Shown here: one piece after another, positions 7,823 through 16,968 of the stretch
Layout of the letters: each line of letters starts with the position of its first letter
Numbering within the stretch: position 1 is the stretch's first letter
Assembly (NCBI RefSeq): GCF_963662805.1
Contig: NZ_OY759855.1
Span: 1-64,000 of the forward strand
Length of the DNA: 64,000 bases
DNA from: an uncultured Cohaesibacter sp.
Lineage (GTDB): Bacteria > Pseudomonadota > Alphaproteobacteria > Rhizobiales > Cohaesibacteraceae
Reading direction: 5' to 3'
Notes under the pieces: generated by a model
Seen by the model: only the letters and a program-made list of their open reading frames with translations
The model's database searches: none
What the model was told of the DNA's origin: nothing
Program-made: the position numbers and the translations under genes

Positions 7823-9730
7823 ATGCTGAAATTTGCAACGCAGGCAAGCTGCCGTGCGATTGAAAACGAGATCCAGTATGAAAAACGGGACATACCGAAG
7901 ACGATCTTCGAGCAGCTGAAACGCACCGCAGACCGGTTCCCGGACAACAACGCCATGACCTTTCAACTGCTGTCTGGCGTGTCTGACAGTGCTGTGACCT
8001 ATAATTGGCGCGAGTTCCGTGCCGAAGTCATTCAGGCCGCCAACCTGTTCCGAAGCCTTGGCATCGGCGAGCGGGATGTGGTCGCCTACATCCTTCCCAA
8101 TTGCTGCGAAGCCCTCATTACCATGTTCGGTGGCATGATTGCCGGCATCGTCAATCCCATCAATCCGCTCCTTGAGACCGAACAGATCGCGGCGATCCTG
8201 CGCGAAACCGAAGCGCGCGTGGTCGTGACCCTGAGGGCCTTCCCCAAAAGCGATGTGGCCGAGAAAGTTGCCGAGGCCGTCAAGCATGCCCCACGGGTGC
8301 ATACGGTTCTAGAGGTCGACCTGCTGCGTTATGTGGATGGCATCAAGAAATGGATTGTTCCGTTGGTTCGCCCCGGCAATCCGGGCGCCAGAACCCATCA
8401 TGCCGATGTGCTCAATTTCAACAGGGAACTCGAGAAACAGCGTTCCGAGGACCTGATCTTTTCTGACAGCAAAGAGGATCGTATCGCAGCCTTCTTCCAT
8501 ACCGGCGGCACGACTGGGATGCCGAAGGTTGCCCAGCACACCTATTCGGGCATGATCTACAATGGCTGGCTCGGCAGCAACCTGTTGTTTCAGGCCGAGG
8601 ACAACATCATGTGTCCGCTGCCTTTGTTCCACGTCTTTGCCTGTCACGTCATCATGATGTCCATGCTCTGCTCCGGTGCCCATGTGGTCATGCCGACTCC
8701 CAAGGGCTATCGCGGCGACGGCGTGATGGACAATTTCTGGAAGCTGTGCGAGCGCTGGAAAATCACCTTCATCATTGCTGTGCCAACCGCCATTTCGGTG
8801 CTGATGCAGCGCCCGGTCGACGCCGATGTCTCAACGATCAAGCAGGCCTTCTCCGGGTCGGCACCGCTCCCACTTGAGCTGTACCGGCGGTTTGAGGATG
8901 CAACGGGCATCATGCTGATCGAGGGATATGGGCTCACTGAAGCGACCTGCCTTGTTTCCTGCAACCCTGTTGATGGCCCCAAGAAGATCGGCTCCGTGGG
9001 GCTTCCTTTCCCCTATACGGACGTCAAGATCCTCGAGCATACCAAGGACGGCCCGGTGGAATGTGCGACCGATGTTGTGGGGGAAATCTGCGTCGATAAT
9101 CCCGGCGTCTTTGCTGGGTCGACTTACACCGAGGCCGACAAGAACCACAATCTGTTCCACCACGATATCTATCTGCGCACCGGTGACCTCGGACGCATCG
9201 ACAAGGATGGCTATCTCTGGATCACGGGCCGCGCCAAGGATTTGATCATCCGCGGCGGGCATAATATCGATCCGGCCGAAATCGAGGAAGCACTGGCGGG
9301 CCATCCGTCCGTCGCCTTCGTCGGTGCAATCGGTCAGCCCGATGCACACTCAGGAGAGATCCCTTGCGCCTATGTCGAGCTGATTGATGGCGCCCGTGTG
9401 GATCAGGACGAGCTCATGTCCTATGCGAGCCATCACATCCATGAACGGGCGGCGATCCCGAAGCATGTGGAGGTTCTGCCCGAATTGCCCAAGACTGCTG
9501 TCGGTAAGGTTTTCAAGCCAGATTTGCGCAAGCTCGCCATCACCAGAATCTACGACGAGGTTCTGGAAAAGAACGGGCTCGATACGCGCGTCGTCAGGGT
9601 CATCGAAGACAAGAAGCGAGGCCTTGTCGCCCAGATCAAGCGCACAAAAGCCCTTGATGAGGACAAGCTCATGCATGTTCTGGGGGAATACACAAGACCT
9701 TGGGAATGGGCGAAAGAAGAAGACATCTGA
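7823..9730 (+). CDS. Acyl-CoA synthetase (AMP-forming)
   Basis: A 635-residue member of the ANL adenylating superfamily that activates a carboxylic or fatty acid to its CoA thioester via an acyl-AMP. All core motifs are present: P-loop FHTGGTTGMPK near residue 230, EGYGLTEATC near 370, the hinge region YLRTGDLGRID near 452, GRAKDLIIRGGHNI, and the catalytic lysine segment KTAVGKVFKPDLR near 565. The start ATG at 7823 follows GGGAGGAAT; a TTG one codon upstream is also possible. The ~55 residues after the catalytic lysine form an extra charged C-terminal tail. Substrate chain length cannot be told; the gene stands alone between its promoter region and a strong terminator. Confidence 0.88.
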   Translation: MLKFATQASCRAIENEIQYEKRDIPKTIFEQLKRTADRFPDNNAMTFQLLSGVSDSAVTYNWREFRAEVIQAANLFRSLGIGERDVVAYILPNCCEALITMFGGMIAGIVNPINPLLETEQIAAILRETEARVVVTLRAFPKSDVAEKVAEAVKHAPRVHTVLEVDLLRYVDGIKKWIVPLVRPGNPGARTHHADVLNFNRELEKQRSEDLIFSDSKEDRIAAFFHTGGTTGMPKVAQHTYSGMIYNGWLGSNLLFQAEDNIMCPLPLFHVFACHVIMMSMLCSGAHVVMPTPKGYRGDGVMDNFWKLCERWKITFIIAVPTAISVLMQRPVDADVSTIKQAFSGSAPLPLELYRRFEDATGIMLIEGYGLTEATCLVSCNPVDGPKKIGSVGLPFPYTDVKILEHTKDGPVECATDVVGEICVDNPGVFAGSTYTEADKNHNLFHHDIYLRTGDLGRIDKDGYLWITGRAKDLIIRGGHNIDPAEIEEALAGHPSVAFVGAIGQPDAHSGEIPCAYVELIDGARVDQDELMSYASHHIHERAAIPKHVEVLPELPKTAVGKVFKPDLRKLAITRIYDEVLEKNGLDTRVVRVIEDKKRGLVAQIKRTKALDEDKLMHVLGEYTRPWEWAKEEDI

Positions 9731-9741
9731 CCTAACGCTTG

Positions 9742-9778
9742 GACGAAAGCGAAGTCCCCTCGCTTTCGTCATCTTTTC
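9742..9778 (+). terminator. Rho-independent terminator after acyl-CoA synthetase
   Basis: GACGAAAGCGA (9742-9752) and TCGCTTTCGTC (9760-9770) pair perfectly over 11 bases with a seven-base loop, followed by ATCTTTTCTT. It lies 11 bases after the stop codon. Confidence 0.9.
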
Positions 9779-9974
9779 TTGCGGTAAAGCTTTGCTTTGT
9801 TGCCTTTTCCGTTGGTGAAACGATTTGTTTCTCCACATATCTCGCCTAAAGAGCCAATCGCTACACTGGTCTTTACGACAAAAGTTGGCTATGACCGAAG
9901 CCATATTTGTCCCTTGCCTTAGGGTAAGTTCGAAACCGGTTGGAGCGAGACTGTCGCTGTCCTATTCTTCTCAT

Positions 9975-10805
9975 ATGATTGATACCCCAAAAGGTGCCTC
10001 TGCCGGTTCTCAAGACAATGAAGAGAGCCGCGACCACAATCGTGGCGTGAGACTGGCGAACCTGTCACACAAGATCGATGCGAAGCCTTTCTTCAAGGAT
10101 TTCAGCGTGCATCTCACCGAGCGGCGCATCGGCCTCATCGGCCGCAATGGATCGGGCAAGTCGACCCTGTCGCGCCTCATCTGCGGGCTGGTGAAGCCGG
10201 ATGCGGGCGAAATCCTCGTCAACGGGGTCAATGTGTATGAGGATCGGGCCGCAGCCATCCGCACCATCGGGTTGATTTTTCAGAACCCCGACCACCAGAT
10301 CATCTTCCCTACGGTGGAAGAGGAAGTCGCCTTCGGGCTCGAAAGCCTCCTTGGCGACAAGAAACAGGCACGCCTCAAGGCGCGGGAATTCCTCGAGCGC
10401 TTTGGCCGTGCCGACTGGGCCGAACGAGGCACCTACACCTTGTCGCAAGGGCAGCGCCATCTGGTCTGCCTCATGTCGGTTCTAGCCATGGAACCGGGGG
10501 TGATCCTGCTCGACGAGCCTTTTGCTGGCCTTGACCTGCCCACCACCCGCCGCCTGTTCCGCTGGCTCGATGGGCTGGAACAGCAATTGTTGATGGTGAC
10601 GCACGATATTGAACACTTGGCCGGATTTGATCGGGTTCTCTGGCTGGAGCAGGGACGCATCGTGGCGGACGGAACCCCGGACGCAGTGCTGCCCGCCTAT
10701 CTGGAGGCGATGGATGCACTGGTCGAATTCGATGACCAGCTGCCGGAGCATGTCTTTGCCGGATCGGAGAGAATCGAGGGTCTGGCTGACGGGGAGGGTG
10801 CCTGA
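9975..10805 (+). CDS. bioM: Biotin ECF transporter ATPase BioM
   Basis: The energy-coupling-factor ATPase of the biotin uptake system, 276 residues. Walker A is GRNGSGKST, the Q-loop FQNPDHQ, the signature LSQGQRH (the Q-for-G form usual in ECF ATPases), Walker B VILLDEPFAGLD and the H-loop MVTHD. It is followed with a TGATG overlap by bioN and then bioY, the full BioMNY set that imports biotin at high affinity. ATG 9975 was chosen because the ATPase fold begins about 30 residues later; the frame is open to 9825 and the ribosome site at 9975 is weak, so an earlier start is possible. No BioR operator was found upstream. Confidence 0.9.
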   Translation: MIDTPKGASAGSQDNEESRDHNRGVRLANLSHKIDAKPFFKDFSVHLTERRIGLIGRNGSGKSTLSRLICGLVKPDAGEILVNGVNVYEDRAAAIRTIGLIFQNPDHQIIFPTVEEEVAFGLESLLGDKKQARLKAREFLERFGRADWAERGTYTLSQGQRHLVCLMSVLAMEPGVILLDEPFAGLDLPTTRRLFRWLDGLEQQLLMVTHDIEHLAGFDRVLWLEQGRIVADGTPDAVLPAYLEAMDALVEFDDQLPEHVFAGSERIEGLADGEGA

Positions 10806-11452
10806 TGCTGTCGCTCACGGTCAATGAAAAGACCTGGCTGCACGGTATTTCGGTTCCGCTCAAACTCGGGCTGCTGGCGATCATCACGCTCCTTATGATG
10901 CCCGTCAACAGCTGGTGGGTTTCCTGCATTCTTGCTGCGCTTGTCGCAGCGCTCTACCTCTCCGCAGGGACCAGCTTTGCCCGTCTGGGCCTCAAATACC
11001 TGCGGCCACTCTTTTGGCTGCTCGGGTTGATCTTTCTCTATCATGTCCTCACAGACCGGGCAGAGGACGGCTTTGCCATCTGCCTGAAGATCTTTGCCAT
11101 GGTCGGGCTGGCGAATCTCGTGACAATGAGTTCGCGCCTCGACGACATGATGGCCGTCGTTGACTGGCTCAGTCGCCCATTTTATCGCTTTGGCCTGCCG
11201 CCTCGCGCTCTGGGGCTGGCAATGGGCCTTGTCATCCGCTTTACTCCGGTCTTCCTGCAGAAGGCCGGTCTTCTCAACGAAGCTTGGCGGGCTCGCAGAG
11301 CCCGTGGTTCAAGCCCTCGCGTCATTGTTCCCCTTGCTCTCGGGGCCCTTGATGACGCTGACAGGGTGGCAGACGCGCTTCGCGCCCGGGGAGGACTTGC
11401 CGGTTCTTCCGCACCTCAGGGTACTCAGGCACCCAATGGACCAACACACTGA
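10805..11452 (+). CDS. bioN: Biotin ECF transporter transmembrane protein BioN
   Basis: The T-component of the biotin ECF transporter, 215 residues, linking the BioM ATPase to the substrate-binding BioY. Several hydrophobic helices are visible (LLAIITLLMMPVNSWWVS, PLFWLLGLIFLYHVL). The coupling helices carry the two Ala-Arg-Gly signatures typical of EcfT proteins (RARRARG near residue 165 and DALRARG near 197). The start codon overlaps the bioM stop. The last ~20 residues are a polar Gly/Pro/Gln tail of no obvious function. Confidence 0.9.
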   Translation: MLSLTVNEKTWLHGISVPLKLGLLAIITLLMMPVNSWWVSCILAALVAALYLSAGTSFARLGLKYLRPLFWLLGLIFLYHVLTDRAEDGFAICLKIFAMVGLANLVTMSSRLDDMMAVVDWLSRPFYRFGLPPRALGLAMGLVIRFTPVFLQKAGLLNEAWRARRARGSSPRVIVPLALGALDDADRVADALRARGGLAGSSAPQGTQAPNGPTH

Positions 11453-11475
11453 CTGAACGCTGAAGGGACCATCCC

Positions 11476-12024
11476 ATGGAACGTCAAATTGCCTATATCG
11501 CTTTGTTTGCAGCCCTGATTGCTGCCCTTGGGTTGTTGCCGCCAATCCCGACGCCAACGGGCGTGCCGATCACCGCCCAGACCCTCGGCGTCATGCTCGC
11601 CGGGACGATCCTTGGCGCTCGGCGCGGTGCTCTTGCCTCTTTGCTTTTGGTCGTAATCGTTCTCATGGGCCTGCCGCTGCTGGCTGGGGGACGTGGCGGT
11701 CTGGGGCTGCTGCAAGGCCCGACGGTCGGCTTCCTGCTTGGTTGGCCCTTCGCGTCTTATGTTTCCGGCCTGATCGTCGAGAAATGGCGTACGGGTAACC
11801 TGTTTTTGGTCGCCTCGGTCGCGGCCTTTCTGGGTGGAATTGTCGTGCTCTATCTGTTTGGCGTCGTCGGCCTGACGATCAACACCAAACTTGGTCTGGT
11901 CGAGGCAACCACGGCCTCAATGGTCTATGTGCCCGGAGATATCGTGAAGGCAGCTGTTGCAGGCTTCCTGACCCAGGCCATCGCCAAAGCGCGCCCGAAC
12001 GCTCTTCTGTCTCGCGCGTCCTGA
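11476..12024 (+). CDS. bioY: Biotin transporter substrate-binding protein BioY
   Basis: The membrane S-component that binds biotin, 182 residues with six predicted helices. The BioY-like pattern is clear: PIPTPTGVPITAQTLGVML near residue 25 (biotin-contacting loop), GARRGALASLLL, and GLGLLQGPTVGFLLGWPF near residue 75. It starts 23 bases after bioN and is followed by a terminator, so bioMNY forms one transcription unit. BioY alone can import biotin in some bacteria; here the full energised system is present. Confidence 0.93.
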   Translation: MERQIAYIALFAALIAALGLLPPIPTPTGVPITAQTLGVMLAGTILGARRGALASLLLVVIVLMGLPLLAGGRGGLGLLQGPTVGFLLGWPFASYVSGLIVEKWRTGNLFLVASVAAFLGGIVVLYLFGVVGLTINTKLGLVEATTASMVYVPGDIVKAAVAGFLTQAIAKARPNALLSRAS

Positions 12025-12054
12025 GACACTGGTCTCTAGCAGCCACATTGATCG

Positions 12055-12088
12055 CAGCCCCGCCCGAAAATCTGGTGGGGCTGTTTTG
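12055..12088 (+). terminator. Rho-independent terminator after bioY
   Basis: CAGCCCCGCC (12055-12064) pairs with GGTGGGGCTG (12074-12083), with one G-U pair and a nine-base loop, followed by TTTT. It lies 30 bases beyond the bioY stop. Confidence 0.82.
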
Positions 12089-12111
12089 GTTTGGCGGCTT
12101 TCCCGAGCACA

Positions 12112-12507
12112 TCAGTCGCTGAAAAAATCGCCGCTGAGGATCTGTTCTGTCCCCTCGACATCCCAACGATAGAGATAGATCCAGACTGGAAGCCTCGTGC
12201 CATTGCGCAAGGCCACCACAGCTTCGCAGCGTTCGAACTCATAGGGTTCGGAAAAGCCGTTGCCGATCTGCTCATAGGCATCAAGCCGATCAAGCATCTC
12301 TGTAGGGTCATTGAGCCGGAACACATCACCAACAACCTGATGAGAGGGATCCGACGACGGGACGACGCCGGGGAAATGTTCGATGCGATAGAGCTGGCCC
12401 TGAAACAGGGCTTCCCCCAGATGGGTCGAATTGGCCGCTAGATAGTCATGCATCTGGCTCCCGGTTTCCCGTCGCAGGGTGCCATAGACAAACAGGTCAC
12501 GCATCAT
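12112..12507 (-). CDS. Gamma-glutamylcyclotransferase-like (AIG2/GGCT fold) protein
   Basis: A 131-residue protein of the GGCT-like fold. The diagnostic nucleotide-free loop FVYGTLRRETG is at residues 5-15, and the candidate catalytic acid lies in LDRLDAYEQIG near residue 80. Family members cyclise gamma-glutamyl amines to 5-oxoproline, but many bacterial homologues are uncharacterised. The start was set at ATG 12507, with a second ATG directly after; the frame is open to 12582. It is a single gene facing bioY convergently. Confidence 0.8.
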   Translation of the reverse strand: MMRDLFVYGTLRRETGSQMHDYLAANSTHLGEALFQGQLYRIEHFPGVVPSSDPSHQVVGDVFRLNDPTEMLDRLDAYEQIGNGFSEPYEFERCEAVVALRNGTRLPVWIYLYRWDVEGTEQILSGDFFSD

Positions 12508-12948
12508 GCCAGTCTCTCGCTCATCATCAGTCCAACGGGGCCTCAAAACCCGTCGATTAGCATGGGGTTGAGCCGTCGGCAATATGGCACCATGCAGGCA
12601 TGATGGCTCACGATGGCCACTGGAAAGGACGTTGTCCCCAGCGATGACCTGAAGCGCTGTGAAAAGACGTATGGAAAATGCGGAGGGAACTGCTTAAACA
12701 GTGAATTCAAAGCGCTTTGGTAGGGCGGAAAGCCAATCAGAGTGGCTATTTAATTTTCAAGATGAAAATAGTCGCGCCCTGATGTAGGTTGCCGCCAGCA
12801 GAATAAGAGTATGGTCTCCTCTGGTGCCGACCAACATATTCGAAAATTGTTGAATAGGCACTCGACCCCGCCTCTGAGGCAGGGCAGGATAGAGGTAAAC
12901 GCTTCAAGGCCAAAGCACGAGAAACAACAGGCAGGAAACAGGGAAAGC
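12508..12948. other. Gene-free stretch upstream of glucokinase
   Basis: This 441-base divergent region must hold the promoters of the GGCT-like gene and glk. The glk frame is open back to 12811, but that part has no family similarity. No convincing promoter pair, repeat or RNA structure was seen. Confidence 0.5.
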
Positions 12949-13956
12949 ATGATGGAGTGGGATCTGATCGCCGATGTTGGCGGGACAAACATGCGTCTGG
13001 CGGTGGCAAAAGACGGTGGAATCAAGGAACAGCACACGTTCGACACGGCCGGTGAACTCCATTTGACTGAGGCTATTCGAACCTTTGTTGCCAAGGTCGG
13101 ATCCTCGCCGCGCTTTGTCGAAGTCGCTGCCGCCGGTGTCATCCAGAATGGCTATGTAACCCTCACCAACGCCCAACAGGGCTTTTCCGAGACCGACTTG
13201 ATCGTTGCAGCAGGGGCCAGAAAGGCGCGGATCCTCAATGATTTCGAAGCCGCAGCCTGGTCACTCGTGACGGCCGAGCCGGACGATCTCACTCTGGTTC
13301 AGGGTGCGCTGCCAGCCCCGTTGCAACAACCGCCCCTGCCGACCCCGCCGCGCCTGATCATCGGTCCGGGAACGGGGCTCGGCGTCGGGACACTGGCCTG
13401 GGCAGCCGAACAGCCTGAGGTGTTGCAGGGTGAGGGTGGTCACGTGCGGGTTGCGCCTCACACCATGGAGGAGGTGCCGATCTTCCAGAAGCTCGCCGAG
13501 CTTTGGCCCGAAACCCAGATGGACACGGGCACCTGCCTGTCTCTGGAGGCCGAAGCCATCGTCTCCGGCACCGGTATGCCCTATCTGATGAAAGCGCTTG
13601 AGCTACTTGATGGCCAGCAGCCGAGCAACATGTCGGCGCGTGACATCTTCGATGTGGCACGCAACGAGGGCAATGATCTCGCAGTCCGAGCCGTCGACAT
13701 CTTCTGCCACCATCTGGGCGCTGTCGCAGGCGATCTCGCGCTCTATATCTCGGCCTACGGAGGCGTGTTCCTCACCGGTGGCGTGCTGCTCAAGAACGAG
13801 TGGATCTTCCAGCGTCCGGCGTTCCTCAAGGCCTTCAATCAGGGTGGGCGCCACACCAAATTCCGTGTGAACATTCCGATTTATCTTTATCGGAACAACA
13901 ACTTCGGTCTTCAGGGTGCCATCAATGCGATGACCTATGACCCGAGCATGGAATAG
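12949..13956 (+). CDS. glk: Glucokinase
   Basis: A 335-residue bacterial glucokinase that phosphorylates glucose with ATP. The phosphate-binding loop DVGGTNMRLA is at residues 8-17, the second ATP motif GPGTGLGVG near 140, and the glucose and catalytic region GEGGHVRVAP near 160. The start ATG at 12949 follows ACAGGGAAAG; a second ATG comes directly after. Glucokinase lies 263 bases upstream of 6-phosphogluconolactonase on the same strand, so both feed glucose to the Entner-Doudoroff or pentose phosphate route. The zwf and edd genes are not in this window. Confidence 0.93.
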   Translation: MMEWDLIADVGGTNMRLAVAKDGGIKEQHTFDTAGELHLTEAIRTFVAKVGSSPRFVEVAAAGVIQNGYVTLTNAQQGFSETDLIVAAGARKARILNDFEAAAWSLVTAEPDDLTLVQGALPAPLQQPPLPTPPRLIIGPGTGLGVGTLAWAAEQPEVLQGEGGHVRVAPHTMEEVPIFQKLAELWPETQMDTGTCLSLEAEAIVSGTGMPYLMKALELLDGQQPSNMSARDIFDVARNEGNDLAVRAVDIFCHHLGAVAGDLALYISAYGGVFLTGGVLLKNEWIFQRPAFLKAFNQGGRHTKFRVNIPIYLYRNNNFGLQGAINAMTYDPSME

Positions 13957-13995
13957 GCGCGCGCCCATTCGATCTCAAGCGTTTGACAACACCAG

Positions 13996-14032
13996 ACAGG
14001 CGGGGAGCACTGAGTTGCATCTCGCCTGTTTT
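13996..14032 (+). terminator. Possible terminator after glk
   Basis: ACAGGCG (13996-14002) pairs with CGCCTGT (14023-14029), followed by TTTT. The 20-base loop makes it weaker than the other terminators in this window. Confidence 0.45.
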
Positions 14033-14219
14033 GCCATGTCTGGCCCGTGCCGGTCACTTTAGAAACATCATAAAACTGCAACATCCGATCCCTATGACCA
14101 TGGGGAATTGGTCGCCGAATCGTCCCCTCCCAATGTGATTTGGCCGCCCAAGGGCAAAGGCCGTCCTCTCTGGCCATCGAATTCCGCCCGATTGCACATT
14201 CGACAAGCAGGAGACTGAT

Positions 14220-14906
14220 GTGAGCGAAACCCGAGTGTATCCCGATCGCGGCAGCATGGCCGCAGGTCTGGCGGAGCAGGTTGCCTCCGAGCTGAACAAT
14301 GCGATCAAGAAACGGGGACGTGCGACGCTTGCCGTGCCCGGGGGTGAAACCCCAAGAGCCTTTCTCAGCGAACTCAGCCAGCAGACGGTCGACTGGGACT
14401 GTGTCTCGGTCATCCTGACTGACGAACGCTTCGTGCCGGAACGGTCCGACCGGTCCAATGCGCGCGTCGTCAAGGAACTGCTGTTGCAGAACAAGGCCGA
14501 GGATGCGTGCTTCTTTCCCTATTATCGGGAAGTCGAGCGGGCAGAAGATGCCCTGCCCATCATCGCGATGGACCTCGAAGAGATTCTGCCGATTGACGTC
14601 TGCATTCTGGGCATGGGCGTGGACATGCACACCGCCTCTCTGTTCCCCGGCGCGGACAATATCGAGGAGGCGGTGGGCCTCTGGGCACCACACATCATGG
14701 TGATGTATGAGCCGACCCTTCCCGAAGCACGGTTGACACTCACCGCTCCCGTGCTCGAGCGGGCACGCAAGGCCCACATCCTGCTGTTCGGCGAGGACAA
14801 GAAGAAGGCCCTGAGGGAGGCACAGAAGATCGGCCTCGTCGAAGAGGCCCCCATCCGGGTCATTCTCAACCGCGCCAGAGCAACCACCATCCACTACGCG
14901 GACTGA
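14220..14906 (+). CDS. pgl: 6-phosphogluconolactonase
   Basis: A 228-residue enzyme that hydrolyses 6-phosphogluconolactone to 6-phosphogluconate. Family motifs are clear: PGGETPRAFL near residue 40, ILTDERFVP near 62, and GMGVDMHTASLFPG near 137. The start is GTG 14220, preceded by AGGAG at good spacing; the ATG two bases earlier is out of frame and meets a stop at once. With glk upstream and pntAB downstream, the block groups glucose phosphorylation, lactone hydrolysis and NADPH balance. Confidence 0.92.
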   Translation: MSETRVYPDRGSMAAGLAEQVASELNNAIKKRGRATLAVPGGETPRAFLSELSQQTVDWDCVSVILTDERFVPERSDRSNARVVKELLLQNKAEDACFFPYYREVERAEDALPIIAMDLEEILPIDVCILGMGVDMHTASLFPGADNIEEAVGLWAPHIMVMYEPTLPEARLTLTAPVLERARKAHILLFGEDKKKALREAQKIGLVEEAPIRVILNRARATTIHYAD

Positions 14907-15285
14907 CTTTGACGCTGTTCAGGCGCCCGAACTTCGGACAGCTCATCCGTAGGTCGGTTGGCGCTGCCATCCGCATATTTCTCTAGTTTCAATCGATTGC
15001 GATGGGAAGGCGTGCAGCCATTGCCTCAACCCGTTTTGCCAGTCTCAAAGGTTTTTGATTGAACCGGACAGGCGATTGCCGGGTGTCGATTCTCCCCAAA
15101 GGGGCGATTTAATTCTGGCGCTGAAAAATCACCCGTTGATAACTAGGGAAAAGTGGTAACCCCCGAGCAGCTTTTCGCCGTATTTCTACAAACACAAAAT
15201 GCCGCGCCTAGCCGAAAGGCTATGCTTTTTCAGGTGATTGTTGTCTTTCTTTGCCAACAAAAAGCACTTGATCCACAACATAGGC

Positions 15286-15316
15286 TTGGCAATTCGTCTT
15301 ACGTCTGCACTATAAA
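15286..15316 (+). promoter_or_regulatory. Candidate promoter for pntAB
   Basis: TTGGCA (15286-15291) and TATAAA (15311-15316) are spaced by 19 bases, or 18 if CTATAA is used. Transcription would start near 15322, just before the leader ORF. Confidence 0.4.
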
Positions 15317-15328
15317 GACGGAGGAAAA

Positions 15329-15367
15329 ATGCTGCGCCAATTTTTTGGCGCATCAAACCATGTGTGA
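15329..15367 (+). CDS. Possible 12-residue leader peptide upstream of pntA
   Basis: ATG at 15329 is preceded by GGAGG four bases away, a better ribosome site than that of most genes here. It opens a 12-codon frame (MLRQFFGASNHV) ending at TGA 15365-15367, 14 bases before the pntA GTG. A perfect hairpin lies within it: TGCGCCAA (15333-15340), TTTT loop, TTGGCGCA (15345-15352). Ribosomes on this ORF would disrupt the hairpin, so a translation-coupled control of pntA is possible. It has no matching known leader and may be chance. Confidence 0.4.
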   Translation: MLRQFFGASNHV

Positions 15368-15381
15368 GAAGGGAGTCTGTC

Positions 15382-16953
15382 GTGAAGATAGGTACACCTA
15401 AAGAGCAATTTGTGGGGGAGAATCGCGTTGCGATGACGCCGTCCTCTGCATTGATGCTCCAGAAATTGGGCTATGACTGTGTCCTCGAAACCGGTGCGGG
15501 TGAAAAAGCCGGTTTTTCGGATCAAGCCTATGTGGAGGCCGGCGTTGAAATCGTCGCGAGTGCTGATGCCCTCTGGGAATCAGCTGACATTGTTGCCAAG
15601 GTTCGCCAGCCGGAGCCGGGAGAACTGAAGTATCTTGCCAAAGGCAAGACCTTGATCTCGTTCTTCAATCCTGCTGGCAACGAAGAAGGCATGGAAGCCG
15701 CCAAGACCGCAGGCGCAAACGTTATTGCGATGGAAATGGTGCCGCGTATTTCCCGTGCGCAGAAGATGGACGCCCTGTCGTCCATGGCCAACATCGCAGG
15801 ATATCGCGCTGTCATCGAAGCGGGTAACAACTTCGGTCGCTTCTTTACCGGTCAGATCACCGCAGCGGGCAAGGTTCCGCCAGCCAAGGTGCTGATTGTG
15901 GGTGCTGGTGTCGCCGGTCTCGCTGCAATCGGGACCTCTGTGGCGCTGGGTGCCGTGACCTACGCATTCGACGTTCGCCCAGAGGTGGCCGAGCAGGTCG
16001 AGTCGATGGGTGCTGAATTTGTCTATCTTGACTTTGAGGAAGAACAGGCAGACGGCGCGTCAACCGGCGGGTATGCGTCCGTGCAGTCCGAAGAATTCCG
16101 CAACGCCCAGCTCGCCAAGTTCCGCGAAATCGCTGGCGAAATGGACATCGTGATCACCACCGCGCTCATTCCCAACCGGCCAGCTCCCAAGCTCTGGCTT
16201 GCGGATATGGTCGCCAAGATGAAGCCCGGCTCCGTGATCATCGACCTTGCTGCCGAACGTGGCGGCAACGTTGAAGGCACCGTCAAGGACGAGAAAGTCG
16301 TAACCGACAATGGCGTGACCATCGTTGGCTACACCGACTTCCCGAGCCGCATGGCGGCCCAGTCTTCCGAGCTTTATTCTACCAACATCCGCCACATGAT
16401 GACGGACCTCACCCCCGAAAAGGATGGCCAGGTAAATCACAACATGGAAGATGATGTGATCCGTGGTGCCACCGTCACTTTCGAGGGAGAGATCACCTTC
16501 CCACCTCCGCCTCCGAAAATTCAGGCGATTGCCGCCCAGCCGAAGAAAGAGACCAAGGAACTCACCCCAGAAGAGAAAAAGGAACTCGAAGCCGCCGCTG
16601 CCCGCAAGGCCGGTCGTCAGCAGATCACTCTGCTTGTCATCGGTGCTGCCTTGATGGGTCTCATCGGCCTTTATGCTCCGGCCGCCTTCATGGGCCACTT
16701 CATCGTGTTCGTGCTGGCTGTGTTCGTCGGCTTCCAGGTCATCTGGGGTGTCAGCCACTCGCTGCACACGCCGCTGATGGCTGTGACCAACGCTATCTCG
16801 GGTATCATCGTCGTGGGCGCCCTGTTGCAGATCGGTTCGTCAAGCTGGATCGTCCTGCTGCTCGCAGCGATCTCCATCCTGATCGCCTCGATCAACATCG
16901 TCGGTGGTTTCATGGTCACGCGGCGCATGCTGCAAATGTTCCAGAAGTCCTGA
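15382..16953 (+). CDS. pntA: NAD(P) transhydrogenase subunit alpha
   Basis: The NAD(H)-binding and partly membrane-embedded subunit of proton-translocating transhydrogenase, 523 residues. Residues 1-380 form domain I, with VGENRVAMTP near the N-terminus, RISRAQKMDALSSMANIAGY near 120 and the nucleotide fold VLIVGAGVAGLAAIGT near 170. A Pro/Lys/Glu-rich linker follows, then four membrane helices from about residue 415. Many alphaproteobacteria split this subunit into two genes (pntAA and pntAB); here it is one chain as in Escherichia coli. GTG 15382 was chosen behind GGGAG; an in-frame GTG at 15364 is the alternative. pntB follows after 15 bases. Confidence 0.93.
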   Translation: MKIGTPKEQFVGENRVAMTPSSALMLQKLGYDCVLETGAGEKAGFSDQAYVEAGVEIVASADALWESADIVAKVRQPEPGELKYLAKGKTLISFFNPAGNEEGMEAAKTAGANVIAMEMVPRISRAQKMDALSSMANIAGYRAVIEAGNNFGRFFTGQITAAGKVPPAKVLIVGAGVAGLAAIGTSVALGAVTYAFDVRPEVAEQVESMGAEFVYLDFEEEQADGASTGGYASVQSEEFRNAQLAKFREIAGEMDIVITTALIPNRPAPKLWLADMVAKMKPGSVIIDLAAERGGNVEGTVKDEKVVTDNGVTIVGYTDFPSRMAAQSSELYSTNIRHMMTDLTPEKDGQVNHNMEDDVIRGATVTFEGEITFPPPPPKIQAIAAQPKKETKELTPEEKKELEAAAARKAGRQQITLLVIGAALMGLIGLYAPAAFMGHFIVFVLAVFVGFQVIWGVSHSLHTPLMAVTNAISGIIVVGALLQIGSSSWIVLLLAAISILIASINIVGGFMVTRRMLQMFQKS

Positions 16954-16968
16954 TAGGCGGAGGTTATT

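Larger units (their letters stand above)
14907..15381. other. Gene-free leader region of pntAB
   Basis: This 475-base stretch has no long conserved ORF. It includes a small GAAA-tetraloop hairpin (TAGCC/GGCTA, 15209-15222) followed by TGCTTTTT, a candidate promoter at 15286-15316, and a leader ORF with a hairpin at 15329-15367. An 82-codon frame at 15153-15401 has no ribosome site and runs into pntA. Confidence 0.55.

Noticed and set aside
9779..9974. BioR operator upstream of bioM
   Set aside because: No TTATCTATAA-like palindrome was found in the region.
12588..12605. Second sigma-54-like site (TGGCAC) near 12587
   Set aside because: The -12 element TTGC is missing at the required spacing.
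15153..15401. 82-codon frame upstream of pntA
   Set aside because: No ribosome site and it runs into pntA out of frame; the 12-codon leader inside has the better start.
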